This document shows, piece by piece, positions 53,336 to 62,244 of a stretch of 64,000 bases of DNA. Each line of letters starts with the position of its first letter. Position 1 is the first letter of the stretch. The position numbers were made by a program, and so were the translations under genes. Source of the stretch: Acidobacteriota bacterium. GTDB lineage: Bacteria > Acidobacteriota > Terriglobia > Terriglobales > SCQP01. The stretch spans positions 1 through 64,000 of the forward strand of contig DAHVCP010000048.1 in assembly GCA_027314025.1 (NCBI GenBank). Direction: 5' to 3'. Under the pieces are notes generated by a model. The model made no database searches. It was not told the origin of the DNA and worked only from the letters and a program-made list of their open reading frames with translations.

Positions 53336-54706
53336 ATGCTGCGGTTGTGTCATGTCGGCGTCGCCCGCCGCACGGTGTTGCTGGCGCTGACGGAAGCGGG
53401 GCTGATTGCGGTTGCCCTCGCGGTGGCGGTGCGGCTGTCCTCCGCCGGAACCGGCGCGGAGGGAACCGGAGCGGGGCTGTGGTTGCCGCTGCTCGCCGCG
53501 TTTCTCGGCGCGCTCTGTCTTTACTATTGCGATCTCTATGACTCGGCCGCGATGGCCAGCGGCTTCGAAGTCTCGGCCCGCCTGCTGCAAGCGGTCGGTC
53601 TACTGTTCCTGGTGACGGCGGGATTGAACGGCCTATTGCGCCCCAGCGAATGGACGCACGGAGGAGCGCTGGTAGGCGTCGTGCTCGCCGGGGCCGTGCT
53701 GGCCGTTTGGCGCGGCGTGTTTTGGCTGTGGAACCATTCCGACCGCCTGGCGCAGCCGACTCTCCTATTCGGGGATGGCCCCCTGGCCATGCGCCTGGCA
53801 GCGGAAATTCAGCGCCGTCCCGAATTGGGACTGCACCTGGTCGGCTGTTTCTCGCCCGGCGCCCCGCCCGGCGCGGTTGATTCCGACGCCGGCAACCGCC
53901 TGCTGCAAATTACGCGCCGCGAGCGCGTTGCCCGCATCGTAATCACCATGGAGGAACGCCGCGGCCAATGGCCTGCCGAAGAGTTGCTATGCCTAAAGAA
54001 CGACGGCGTGCGCATTGAAGACGGCACCGAGGCGTATGAGGCCATCACCGGCCGCATCGCCATCGAATCCTTGCGCTATAGCCAAATTCTGTTTGCCCGC
54101 GGGTTCACCGTCTCCGCCGCCATGCGCTGCTATAAGCGAGCTGCGTCCTTGTCGCTCGCCTGCTTGGCCCTGATCCTGGCGGCGCCGCTGATGTTGGCCG
54201 CCGCGATCGCGATCCGCCTGGACAGCCCGGGGCCGGTGATCTTCCGCCAGCGCCGCGTCGGATGGCGCGGACAGTTATTCACGCTTTATAAGTTCCGTTC
54301 CATGTACGTGGACGTGGACGCCAATGGGCAGCACCTCCCCGCCCGGCTCCGGGACCCTCGCATCACCCGTGTCGGGCGATGGCTGCGGCGCACGCGCTGG
54401 GACGAGCTGCCGCAACTGTTCAACATTTTGCGCGGCGATATGCACTTCGTCGGCCCGCGACCGTTCGTACTCAACCAGGAACGGGAGCTGGAGGTCCAAC
54501 TCCCCTTTTACCGCCAACGCTGGGCGGTGCGCCCGGGAGCGACGGGTTGGGCCCAGGTCCATCGCGGGTATTGCGCCACGCTGGCGGACAACGAGGAAAA
54601 GCTCTCCTACGACCTGTTCTACATCAAGAATATGTCCTTCAGTCTGGACCTCCTGATCCTATTGCAGACCGTCAAAATATTGCTGCTTGGACGCGGTGGG
54701 CGCTGA
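53336..54706 (+). CDS. Polyprenyl-phosphate sugar transferase (TIGR03013-like)
   Basis: 456 residues. Four N-terminal membrane helices (to about 140), a Rossmann-like middle (TLLFGDGPLAMRLAAEI), a fifth helix (SLACLALILAAPLMLAAAIA) and the catalytic bacterial-sugar-transferase domain: DSPGPVIFRQRRVGWRGQLF, LYKFRSM, RTRWDELPQLFNILRGDM, VGPRPF. It starts the repeat unit by moving a sugar-phosphate to undecaprenyl phosphate. Start at 53336 fits the family's MLR... N-terminus; 125 bases separate it from the CpsD gene. Confidence 0.93.
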   Translation: MLRLCHVGVARRTVLLALTEAGLIAVALAVAVRLSSAGTGAEGTGAGLWLPLLAAFLGALCLYYCDLYDSAAMASGFEVSARLLQAVGLLFLVTAGLNGLLRPSEWTHGGALVGVVLAGAVLAVWRGVFWLWNHSDRLAQPTLLFGDGPLAMRLAAEIQRRPELGLHLVGCFSPGAPPGAVDSDAGNRLLQITRRERVARIVITMEERRGQWPAEELLCLKNDGVRIEDGTEAYEAITGRIAIESLRYSQILFARGFTVSAAMRCYKRAASLSLACLALILAAPLMLAAAIAIRLDSPGPVIFRQRRVGWRGQLFTLYKFRSMYVDVDANGQHLPARLRDPRITRVGRWLRRTRWDELPQLFNILRGDMHFVGPRPFVLNQERELEVQLPFYRQRWAVRPGATGWAQVHRGYCATLADNEEKLSYDLFYIKNMSFSLDLLILLQTVKILLLGRGGR

Positions 54707-54741
54707 ACCTGCCGCCGCTCCCGGGGGACCGCGTCACTCCC

Positions 54742-55926
54742 ATGCCATTCCTCGCCTTCATCTTTTGGTTCTGCCTGGCCTGGCTGACCTATGCATTCGC
54801 CCTCTACCCGCTGGCGCTATTTCTGGCCTCCGCCACTCGCCAACTCGCCGGCGATGTACGCCAAATTCGCCGCGGTGAACGGCGGCGCGTTCCCACCGAT
54901 TGGCCGGGCGTAAGCCTCATTCTGGCCGCCCGCAACGAAGCCGCCACCCTGCCCGCCAAACTGGCGAGCCTCGCCGCACTCGACTATCCGCGCGATCACC
55001 TGGAGTTCATCCTGGTCTCCGACGGCTCGGACGACGCCACGGCCGAAGTACTCGCCGCGTGGCGCGATCCCCGGGCCCGTCGCCTGGTTCTGCCGGTGCG
55101 GCGGGGGAAAGCTGCCGCCCTGACGGCTGCCGTGGCCTTGGCGCGATTTCCGGTGTTGTTATTTTGCGACGCAGCGACGCTGCTGGAACCCGGCGCCGTC
55201 CGCCAATTGGCCGGCCACTTCAGCGACGCTCGGGTCGGAGTCGTTTGTGGAGCGGTCCATTTCCGCGGCGGACGCGAATCGCGGCAAACGGAAGGGGTCT
55301 ACTGGCGGTATGAGATGGTGCTGCGTTTGCTGGAGGCGCGCCTGGGCGCCACGCTGACCCCCAGTGGCGCGCTGTATGCCATGCGCCGCGCCGCCTTTCG
55401 CCCGCTGCCGCCCGGCAGCCTGCTGGATGATTTACTCCTGCTCTGGTCCGCCCGGCGCCAGGGGTATGGCGTGGTGCTGGACATGGCCGCGCGGGGCGAG
55501 GATATCGCCGCGCCATCCGTGCGCGGGGAGTTCTCCCGCCGCCTGCGCATTGCCGAGGGCAGCTTTCAGGCTCTGTCTTCATGCTGGGGATGCCGGATGG
55601 GAGCCGTTACCCGTTGGGCGTTTGTCTCCCACAAGCTGATGCGTTGGCTAGCGCCATGGCCCGCCCTTGGCATGGTGGTCAGCACCTGCCTGCTCGTGGT
55701 CGCGCATCCCGGCTACCGTCTCGCCTTCGCCGTGGAGATGGCCGTGCTGCTCTGGGCGCTTGCAGGCGCCATTGCCCGGCGTTGGTTGGCGCGCGTTCCC
55801 GGCGGCCTGCTGGCGTATTTCGGGCTGGCGATGAACCTCGCCTTGGCGCTCGGGTTATGCCGCTGGCTGGCGGGACGCATAGGCTGGTCGCGCCCTGGCA
55901 TGCCGCATTGGGAAAGCGCACAATGA
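54742..55926 (+). CDS. Family 2 glycosyltransferase, membrane-bound
   Basis: 394 residues. N-terminal helix (about 4-28), GT-A fold with VSLILAARNEAATLPAKL, FILVSDGSDDATAEV (DxD-like), and a DD-L-L motif (GSLLDDLLLLWSARR), and three C-terminal helices (about 305-380). Adds a sugar on the cytoplasmic face. Acceptor and donor unknown. Its stop overlaps the next start. Confidence 0.92.
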   Translation: MPFLAFIFWFCLAWLTYAFALYPLALFLASATRQLAGDVRQIRRGERRRVPTDWPGVSLILAARNEAATLPAKLASLAALDYPRDHLEFILVSDGSDDATAEVLAAWRDPRARRLVLPVRRGKAAALTAAVALARFPVLLFCDAATLLEPGAVRQLAGHFSDARVGVVCGAVHFRGGRESRQTEGVYWRYEMVLRLLEARLGATLTPSGALYAMRRAAFRPLPPGSLLDDLLLLWSARRQGYGVVLDMAARGEDIAAPSVRGEFSRRLRIAEGSFQALSSCWGCRMGAVTRWAFVSHKLMRWLAPWPALGMVVSTCLLVVAHPGYRLAFAVEMAVLLWALAGAIARRWLARVPGGLLAYFGLAMNLALALGLCRWLAGRIGWSRPGMPHWESAQ

Positions 55927-57182
55927 AGCCCGCGGAAATCCACGCCCATCCCACTTCCTCCGTCCGCCGGGCCTCGCGCGGCGCCGGTGGAACGCTGTTC
56001 GTCTTCGTATTGGTGGATGCGCTGGGTTGGAACCTGCTGCCGCCCTCCGGCTTGCTTCCCGACCTTCTGCCCCATCAGCGCCCGCTGCGGTCCATTTTAG
56101 GGTTTAGCGCCGGCGCCATTCCCACGTTGCTGACCGGCCAACCGCCGCAAGTCCATGGTCATTGGAACTTGCTGGCCTACGATCCGCCCAACTCGCGTTT
56201 CGCATGGCTGCGCCACTTTTCCTGGCTGCCCGCGTCCTGGCTCGGCAACCGCTATTCCCGCCGGCTGGTGCAACTCATCGGCCGTTGGTGCCTGGGCGCC
56301 GGCTCCAGTTTTGCGTGCGCCGTTCATCCCCGTTTGCTGCCCTTGCTGCGGTGGACCGAGGAGCGCAATTTCTACGCCCCGGGCGGCCTGGCGCCGGCCA
56401 CCTCCGTTTTTGATGAATGGAGGCAACACGGTCTGCCGTTCCGCATTTACTCCTACCGTGATGGCTGGCGCCACGTGCCGGACGAAGACCTCCTCGGCCG
56501 GGCCGAGCGCGACCTGCGGCGCGGCGTGGCGCGCGCCTATTTCGTCTACTTGTCCGGGCTGGATCATTTTCTCCATCTGCACCGCACCGAGCCGGATTTG
56601 GTGCGAGCGCGCGTGAACCACCTGGCGGGGCAACTGCGCCGGCTCTTCACCGTGGCCCGGGAAGCGGATCCCGAAGCGGAACTGAGCGTAACTTCCGATC
56701 ACGGCATGGCTCCGGTCACGCGACGCTTCGACCTGGTGGCCGGGGTCGAGGCACTCGGGTTCCGGATGCCCGAGGAGTATCTGGCCATCTACGACTCTTC
56801 GATGGCGCGGTTTTGGTTTTTCTCCGCCGCCGCCCGGCGGATGATCACCGCGCGCCTGCGCCAGCTGCCCTGCGGCCGCATTCTCTCCCCCGCCGAATTG
56901 GCGGCGGAAGGCGTCTTTTTCGCGGATCAGCGGTTCGGTGAAGTCGTCTTTCTCTTACATCCCGGCTGGCTCGCCGCCACCAGCGACTTCCATGGCCGCG
57001 GCTGGCATCCCACCGGAATGCACGGCTATGACCCCGCGGATGCCGACTCCTCGGCAGTGCTGCTCAGCAGCCACGCGCCGCCGCCAGCGCTGACGACCAT
57101 AACCGGTCTCCATGACTGGCTTCGGCGTCCGATCCTCGCGGCGGCAGCGGTTGGCCCGGGATGCGCCGAGGTGGCGTCGTGA
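55923..57182 (+). CDS. Alkaline-phosphatase-superfamily protein in the EPS locus
   Basis: 419 residues without signal peptide. Metal-site elements: FVLVDALGW (Asp), SAGAIPTLLTGQ (Thr nucleophile), YLSGLDHFLHLH (Asp, His), VTSDHGM (Asp-His) and GMHGYDPADADSSAVLL (His). It resembles nucleotide pyrophosphatase/phosphodiesterases and phosphopentomutase-like hydrolases. In this setting it may add or remove a phosphate-linked substituent. Such a gene is not part of the standard EPS set. GTGA overlap with the next gene. Confidence 0.8.
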   Translation: MKPAEIHAHPTSSVRRASRGAGGTLFVFVLVDALGWNLLPPSGLLPDLLPHQRPLRSILGFSAGAIPTLLTGQPPQVHGHWNLLAYDPPNSRFAWLRHFSWLPASWLGNRYSRRLVQLIGRWCLGAGSSFACAVHPRLLPLLRWTEERNFYAPGGLAPATSVFDEWRQHGLPFRIYSYRDGWRHVPDEDLLGRAERDLRRGVARAYFVYLSGLDHFLHLHRTEPDLVRARVNHLAGQLRRLFTVAREADPEAELSVTSDHGMAPVTRRFDLVAGVEALGFRMPEEYLAIYDSSMARFWFFSAAARRMITARLRQLPCGRILSPAELAAEGVFFADQRFGEVVFLLHPGWLAATSDFHGRGWHPTGMHGYDPADADSSAVLLSSHAPPPALTTITGLHDWLRRPILAAAAVGPGCAEVAS

Positions 57183-58390
57183 GCACGCAGGCGCTCCACC
57201 GCGCCGCGCCGTCGCCCGCGGCCTCCTGGCCCCGTCCGCTGCGGGTGGCGCACTTCACCAACGCGCTACAGCGGGGCGGCGCCGAACAACACATCCTGGG
57301 ATTGCTCCGCCATCTCGACCCCTCCCGATTTCAGCAATGGCTTGTCTGTCCGCCGGGGTTGGCCGCACAACTCGCGCCCGACTTGCCCGCCACGGCCGGC
57401 GTTTGGCGCTGCCTGCTGCGCCGCCCGCGCCACGCAAGGGCGGCGATCCAGTTCTCCCAATGGCTGCGGCGCCAGCGCGTGGACGTGGTGCACAGCCATT
57501 TGTTTTATTCCAGCCTTTTCGCCACACCGGTCGCGCGCTGGGCCCATGTGCCGGTCGTGGTGGAAACGCCGCACCTGCGGGAGCACTGGCGCCAGGGGTG
57601 GAAGGCGCATTATTTCGTGGACCGTTGCCTTAGCCGCTGGGTCAGCGGCTATATCGCGGTCTCCAACGCCAACGCCCAGTACCTGCGCCAGACCAAAGGC
57701 ATCGCCCCTGGCAAGATTCGGGTGATTTGCAACGGCGTCCATCTCTCGGAGCTAACCCCGTCCGACGGCGGCGCCGCGGCCGTCGCACTCCGGGCGGGGT
57801 TGGGCCTGGATGAAGACAACCCCCTGCTGCTCGTGCCGGGGCGGCTGGAGATGCAAAAGGGCCACGCGGTCCTCTTGCGCGCGTTGACCCGCATCCGCGA
57901 AGCCTTTCCGCTAACCCATGCCGCCTTTGCTGGTGAGGGTTCGCTACGGGCGGAACTGACGAACCAGGCCGCAGCGCTGGGGTTAGGCAGGGCCGTGCAT
58001 TTTCTCGGGCGCCAGTCCGACATCGCCGCTTGGTTGGCGGCCGCCGACGTCGTGGTTCTTCCGTCCTGGTTTGAGGGCATGCCGTTAGCCGCGATTGAAG
58101 CGTTGGCCATGGCCCGCCCGATGGTGGCGACCGCGGTGGATGGCACGGTGGAGGTCATCGCTCACGAACGGACGGGGTTACTGGTCCCTCCCGGCGACCC
58201 GGTGGCTCTGGCCCAGGCGATCTGCCGTTTGCTCGGGGATCCCCGCCTGGCGCGCCGTCTCGCCACCGTGGGCCAACAGTCGGTGCAGCGTTTTGACATT
58301 CGCCTCCAGGCAACCGCCACCGGCGCACTGTACGAGGAACTTTGGCGGCGGAAAATGGGCGACCTCGTCCAGCGGCGGGAGGAAGCGTGA
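57179..58390 (+). CDS. Family 4 glycosyltransferase
   Basis: 403 residues, GT-B fold. N-half: RVAHFTNALQRGGAEQHILG and VDVVHSHLFYSS; C-half: LLLVPGRLEMQKGHAVLLRA, VHFLGRQSDIAAWLAAADVV and the E-x7-E motif PSWFEGMPLAAIEALAM. Retaining transferase using a nucleotide-sugar donor. GTG start at 57179 overlaps the preceding stop; ATG 57161 is the alternative. Coupled to the next gene (GTGA). Confidence 0.93.
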   Translation: MSTQALHRAAPSPAASWPRPLRVAHFTNALQRGGAEQHILGLLRHLDPSRFQQWLVCPPGLAAQLAPDLPATAGVWRCLLRRPRHARAAIQFSQWLRRQRVDVVHSHLFYSSLFATPVARWAHVPVVVETPHLREHWRQGWKAHYFVDRCLSRWVSGYIAVSNANAQYLRQTKGIAPGKIRVICNGVHLSELTPSDGGAAAVALRAGLGLDEDNPLLLVPGRLEMQKGHAVLLRALTRIREAFPLTHAAFAGEGSLRAELTNQAAALGLGRAVHFLGRQSDIAAWLAAADVVVLPSWFEGMPLAAIEALAMARPMVATAVDGTVEVIAHERTGLLVPPGDPVALAQAICRLLGDPRLARRLATVGQQSVQRFDIRLQATATGALYEELWRRKMGDLVQRREEA

Positions 58391-59538
58391 GCACCGTGGC
58401 CGCTTCCATCCCGCAGCCGTGCGATGCCGCACCTGACCGCCGGCTATGCCGTGTGCTCCACGCAGCGTGCGGCGAGTTCGCGACCCGGCATCCCCAGCCA
58501 GGCTGGCGCGCCCTGCTCCTCACCGGCAGCCTGGCCCGCGGCGAAAGCTGTTGGCAACGCGCGGGCGACAGGTGGTTGCTGGCCGGCGACGCAGACCTGA
58601 TTACCGTCGTTGCGTCCCGCAACGCCGCCCGCCGCTACGTTGGCGGCCTGCATGAACATCTCGCCGCGGCGCTGGAAGAAGCCGGCGTGCATGCCGACCT
58701 CAGCCTGGGACTGATGGATCTGCGCGCCCTGCGCCGCTTGCCCGCCAGCATCTTCACCTTGGAGCTGATTACATGCGGGCGGATCCTTTGGGGCGAACCC
58801 CAAGTTCTGCGCTGGGCGCCGCGCTGCACACCGGCCCAGATTCCTCGCGAGGATGCCTGGCGCCTGCTGAATAATCGCATCGTCGAATGCCTGGCGGCGG
58901 TGGTCCAATCCAGCCTGGCCGAACGGTTGAACCACGCGTTGGATAAGCTTCATGCCGCCATTGCCGATTCCTGGCTGCTGTTCACCGGCCGCTACGCGCT
59001 CGGCGCTTGCCAGCGTTTGCGCCGCATTGAATCTGCCCTAGCCGCCGGCAACGGCGGACTCCCATGGACCCATACCCCATCCCTACTCGCTTCCCTCCGC
59101 CGCGCGGCTGCTCGCGAACCGCTCCCCACGGAGCCGCGACCCAAGGAAGCAACCCTGCGGCGGATAGCGGCGCACACGGAGGCGGCATGGACTTGGGAAC
59201 TACACCAGCTCGGTGCTGGACGGCTTTGTGATGCGGCCCGGCGCAAGGATGCGGGCGGCGGTTCCCTGGCTTGGCTCGCCGCCGCCCACGCCGCTCCCAA
59301 TCACCGAACGAAAGTGCGCTGCCTGTCGCGCGCGATGCGCCCGAACGCACCCTCGCCCCGCTATTGCGTTTATGCCGCAGCCGCCGCCTGCTGGTTCAGC
59401 TACCCGCATCTGACTGACGACGCCCGCCGCGCGGCCGCGCGGATGCCTTGCCCGCCGCCAACTGGGGCCGGATGGGAGGCCGTCGCCGCCGCGATCGCCG
59501 GCAATTATCGCCAATGGATCGAGCACACCAGCCGATGA
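58387..59538 (+). CDS. Nucleotidyltransferase-fold protein of unknown role
   Basis: 383 residues. LLTGSLARGESCW followed by AGDADLITVV matches the G-S...D-x-D signature of the Pol-beta-type nucleotidyltransferase fold, near residues 38-70. The rest is helical with no recognised domain. GTG start overlaps the glycosyltransferase stop, so it is tightly coupled to the EPS operon. It might transfer a nucleotide or phosphoalkyl group to the polymer or a protein. Not a standard EPS gene. Confidence 0.65.
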   Translation: MSTVAASIPQPCDAAPDRRLCRVLHAACGEFATRHPQPGWRALLLTGSLARGESCWQRAGDRWLLAGDADLITVVASRNAARRYVGGLHEHLAAALEEAGVHADLSLGLMDLRALRRLPASIFTLELITCGRILWGEPQVLRWAPRCTPAQIPREDAWRLLNNRIVECLAAVVQSSLAERLNHALDKLHAAIADSWLLFTGRYALGACQRLRRIESALAAGNGGLPWTHTPSLLASLRRAAAREPLPTEPRPKEATLRRIAAHTEAAWTWELHQLGAGRLCDAARRKDAGGGSLAWLAAAHAAPNHRTKVRCLSRAMRPNAPSPRYCVYAAAAACWFSYPHLTDDARRAAARMPCPPPTGAGWEAVAAAIAGNYRQWIEHTSR

Positions 59539-59635
59539 CCTGACTTCCACGCCGCCCACCCACCGCCAGCCGGCCAACCCGATCCCCGATCTCCGTCGGA
59601 CCACATCGGTGTCGCCCAGCGCCATAGGGTTCCCC

Positions 59636-60886
59636 ATGCGTCTCTTGGTCTATTCGATCCATTGCCCGTTTCCCGCCAACAACGGCGCCAAGATGCGCAG
59701 CGCCGCTCTGCTCCGCGCATTGGCCGCGGAGAAACACGCCGTGACATTGCTAGCGTTCGCGCAGCGCAACGAACCCTTCGACCAGGCCCCGTTACGCGCG
59801 CTGTGCGACGCCTACCATCTCCTGCCGCTGGAGCTTCCGGCGCTGAGCAGCGGCGCGGCCTGGGCGGGGCGAGTCCGGGCCTTCCCTTCCTCGATCCCAT
59901 TCGCCATCGCGCGCTTCGCGGTTCCCGGCATGCGCGCCCTGCTGGCACGCACACTGGAATCGGCGCGCTTCGACGCCATCATCTGCGATACCCCATTCGG
60001 CGCGGCCAATCTTCCGGCGACCGAACTTCCCCTCATCCTGCACGCGCACAACGTTGAGCACGACCTGATCCGCCAATATGCCGGCCTGGCCCGCAACCCC
60101 GGAATTCGCGCATACGCCACCCTGGAGGGAGGGCGCATGCGCCGCTGGGAACAGACAATCGCCCGGCAAGCAGCGGTGATCTTGGCCTGCTCGGCCGCCG
60201 ACCGCAGCCGTTTCCAGAGGCTGGCGCCCAACACCCCGGTGGTGGTGGCGCCCAATGTTCTTTGCCTTGCCGAATACACCGCGGCGCCCGTTGGCGATGA
60301 CCGCACGCTGATCTATCAGGGTGGGATGGATTGGATGCCCAACCGCGATGCGGTCGCCTTCTTCGCCGCCAACATTCTGCCGCTGATCCGCCGCCGCGTG
60401 CCCCAGGCGCGGCTGTTGGCCGCGGGCCGCACGCCGCCACCCCGGTTCGCCCGCCGCTGGCGGAACGCCGCCGGCGTCGAATTCACCGGCACGTTGCCGG
60501 ATCTGCGCGCCATCGTCGCCCAATCCGCGGTCAGCGTGGTGCCGCTGCGCATCGGCGGCGGCACTAGGCTGAAAATTCTGGAGGCGGCGGCGCTTGGGCG
60601 CGCCATCGTTTCGACGCCGCTGGGCGCGGAGGGACTGTGCTTCACGGCGGGCGTTGACATGGAAATTGCCGCCAACCCCGCGGCGTTTGCCCGCCTCGCC
60701 ACCGATCTCTTGCTGGATCGCCAGCGGCGCGCGGCATTAGGCGCGGCGGCGCGCCGCTGGGTCGAGCGGTCGTACGGTTTGCGCCAGCTCCGCGACGCCC
60801 TGCGCCACGCGTTCGACCTCATCGGCCCCACGACCGTACCGGCCGCGATTACCGCCGCGGCGGCGGCGAGGGCACAAGGAGGCTAA
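59636..60886 (+). CDS. Family 4 glycosyltransferase (TIGR03087-like)
   Basis: 416 residues starting MRLLVYSIHCPFPANNGAKM, which matches the PEP-CTERM/EpsH-system glycosyltransferase group. LHAHNVEHDLIRQY, VVVAPNVL, LIYQGGMDWMPNRDAVAFF, VEFTGTLPDLRAIVAQSAVS and the catalytic loop RIGGGTRLKILEAAALGRAI. About 97 bases separate it from the previous gene, the longest gap in this part of the operon. Confidence 0.92.
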   Translation: MRLLVYSIHCPFPANNGAKMRSAALLRALAAEKHAVTLLAFAQRNEPFDQAPLRALCDAYHLLPLELPALSSGAAWAGRVRAFPSSIPFAIARFAVPGMRALLARTLESARFDAIICDTPFGAANLPATELPLILHAHNVEHDLIRQYAGLARNPGIRAYATLEGGRMRRWEQTIARQAAVILACSAADRSRFQRLAPNTPVVVAPNVLCLAEYTAAPVGDDRTLIYQGGMDWMPNRDAVAFFAANILPLIRRRVPQARLLAAGRTPPPRFARRWRNAAGVEFTGTLPDLRAIVAQSAVSVVPLRIGGGTRLKILEAAALGRAIVSTPLGAEGLCFTAGVDMEIAANPAAFARLATDLLLDRQRRAALGAAARRWVERSYGLRQLRDALRHAFDLIGPTTVPAAITAAAAARAQGG

Positions 60887-60891
60887 GCCCG

Positions 60892-62244
60892 GTGCTGTTG
60901 TATTACTTCCTCGTCGTCACGCTGCCGCTGATGAACGAGCGTTTTCTGGCTCACCCCCTGCTCGGCTTCACGGTCGAGAAATGGCTGGGCCTCGCCTGCT
61001 TCTTCTTCGCCGTGGTGGACTGGGCCATCCGCCGCCGCCCCGCCGCCCCCTTCGCCTCGGCCCAGACCCGCGCCTTCCTGGTTTTCTACCTCCTTGCCCT
61101 GGTGTCGTTCGCCACCATTCCCACCCACGCTCCGGCCAGCATGATGCTGGTCTATACCTCCCACCTGTTATTCCTGCTTACCACGCTGCTGCTGGTGCGC
61201 ACCGTGGAACGCCTCCGGCGGGCGATGCTCGCCGCCGTGGGCGCCATGACCATTGCCTCACTGTTCGTCATTCGGGAATGGCTGGCGGGCAGCGCCCTCT
61301 ATGGCCTCTCGTTTCGCCCCGGTTATGTCCTCGGCGACGCCAACTACTTCACCGCTTCCATCCTCGTGGTATTGCCCTTTGCGTTCTATGTTTTCACCGA
61401 GCGCCGCGTACGTTGGGAGCGGATCCTGTGCTTGAGCGCCATCGCCATCACGCTGTGGGCGGTGATGCTGAGCGCCTCGCGCGGCGGCTTCCTGGGCCTC
61501 GTCGCCGCCGGCTTATACCTCATCGCCCGGTCGCGGCGGCGCGCATTCAATCTACTGGGCGTGACGGTTCTCATCGCCCTGGCTTTGGCGCTGGCGCCTA
61601 TCACCCCCATCCAGCGGTTCCTGCATCCCACGCGCGGCGACCAGCAAAGCACCCAAGACCGCCTGGTCCTGTGGGGCGCGGGGTTGCGGATGATCGCCGC
61701 GCACCCCTTGACGGGCATTGGCCTGGACAATTTCAAAGCCGAACTACCCCACTACATGCCGCCGGGCGCCAATATTGATTTCATCGCCCACAGCACCTAC
61801 ATCGAGATTGGCGCCTCGATGGGGCTGCCCGGCTTGTTCGCCTTTCTCGCCATCCTCGGGTTCACCTACTTCAGCCTGCGCCGTAGCCGCCAAAGGGCCC
61901 AGGAGATCGGCGCCGAATGGATCTACCTCACCGCCGCCGGGCTGGAGGCGGGCATGGTGGGGTTTGGCATCGCCGTTTTCTTCCTGTCCGCCGCCTTTCT
62001 GAAGATGCTCTGGTTCACCGTTTTCATCTCCGCGGTGCTCCCGGCGCTATTGGCGCAGTGGGAGGAGGTCGAGGTTGCGCCGGCCGCGGAACCCGAGGCG
62101 GAATCCGCGCAAGCCTCCGTGTGGGCCATCGCCGAGGCAAGTTCGCCATTTTGGCCCGAGGTCAGCGACCCGGCGTGGACGTGGCAATCCGGCGAAACCA
62201 GCGTTTGGGCGATCCCCGCCGGCACCGAGGAGCCGCCAGCGTGA
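60892..62244 (+). CDS. O-antigen ligase/polymerase family membrane protein
   Basis: 450 residues with about ten membrane helices. The Wzy_C-type pattern is visible: VMLSASRGGFLGLVAAGLYL, and a large loop with RLVLWGAGLRMIAAHPLTGI and HSTYIEIGASMGLPGLFAFL. It would polymerise or ligate the lipid-linked repeat at the periplasmic face. The last 70 residues form a Glu- and Trp-rich tail (SVWAIAEASSPFWPEVSD) not typical of the family. GTG start five bases after the preceding gene. Confidence 0.9.
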   Translation: MLLYYFLVVTLPLMNERFLAHPLLGFTVEKWLGLACFFFAVVDWAIRRRPAAPFASAQTRAFLVFYLLALVSFATIPTHAPASMMLVYTSHLLFLLTTLLLVRTVERLRRAMLAAVGAMTIASLFVIREWLAGSALYGLSFRPGYVLGDANYFTASILVVLPFAFYVFTERRVRWERILCLSAIAITLWAVMLSASRGGFLGLVAAGLYLIARSRRRAFNLLGVTVLIALALALAPITPIQRFLHPTRGDQQSTQDRLVLWGAGLRMIAAHPLTGIGLDNFKAELPHYMPPGANIDFIAHSTYIEIGASMGLPGLFAFLAILGFTYFSLRRSRQRAQEIGAEWIYLTAAGLEAGMVGFGIAVFFLSAAFLKMLWFTVFISAVLPALLAQWEEVEVAPAAEPEAESAQASVWAIAEASSPFWPEVSDPAWTWQSGETSVWAIPAGTEEPPA

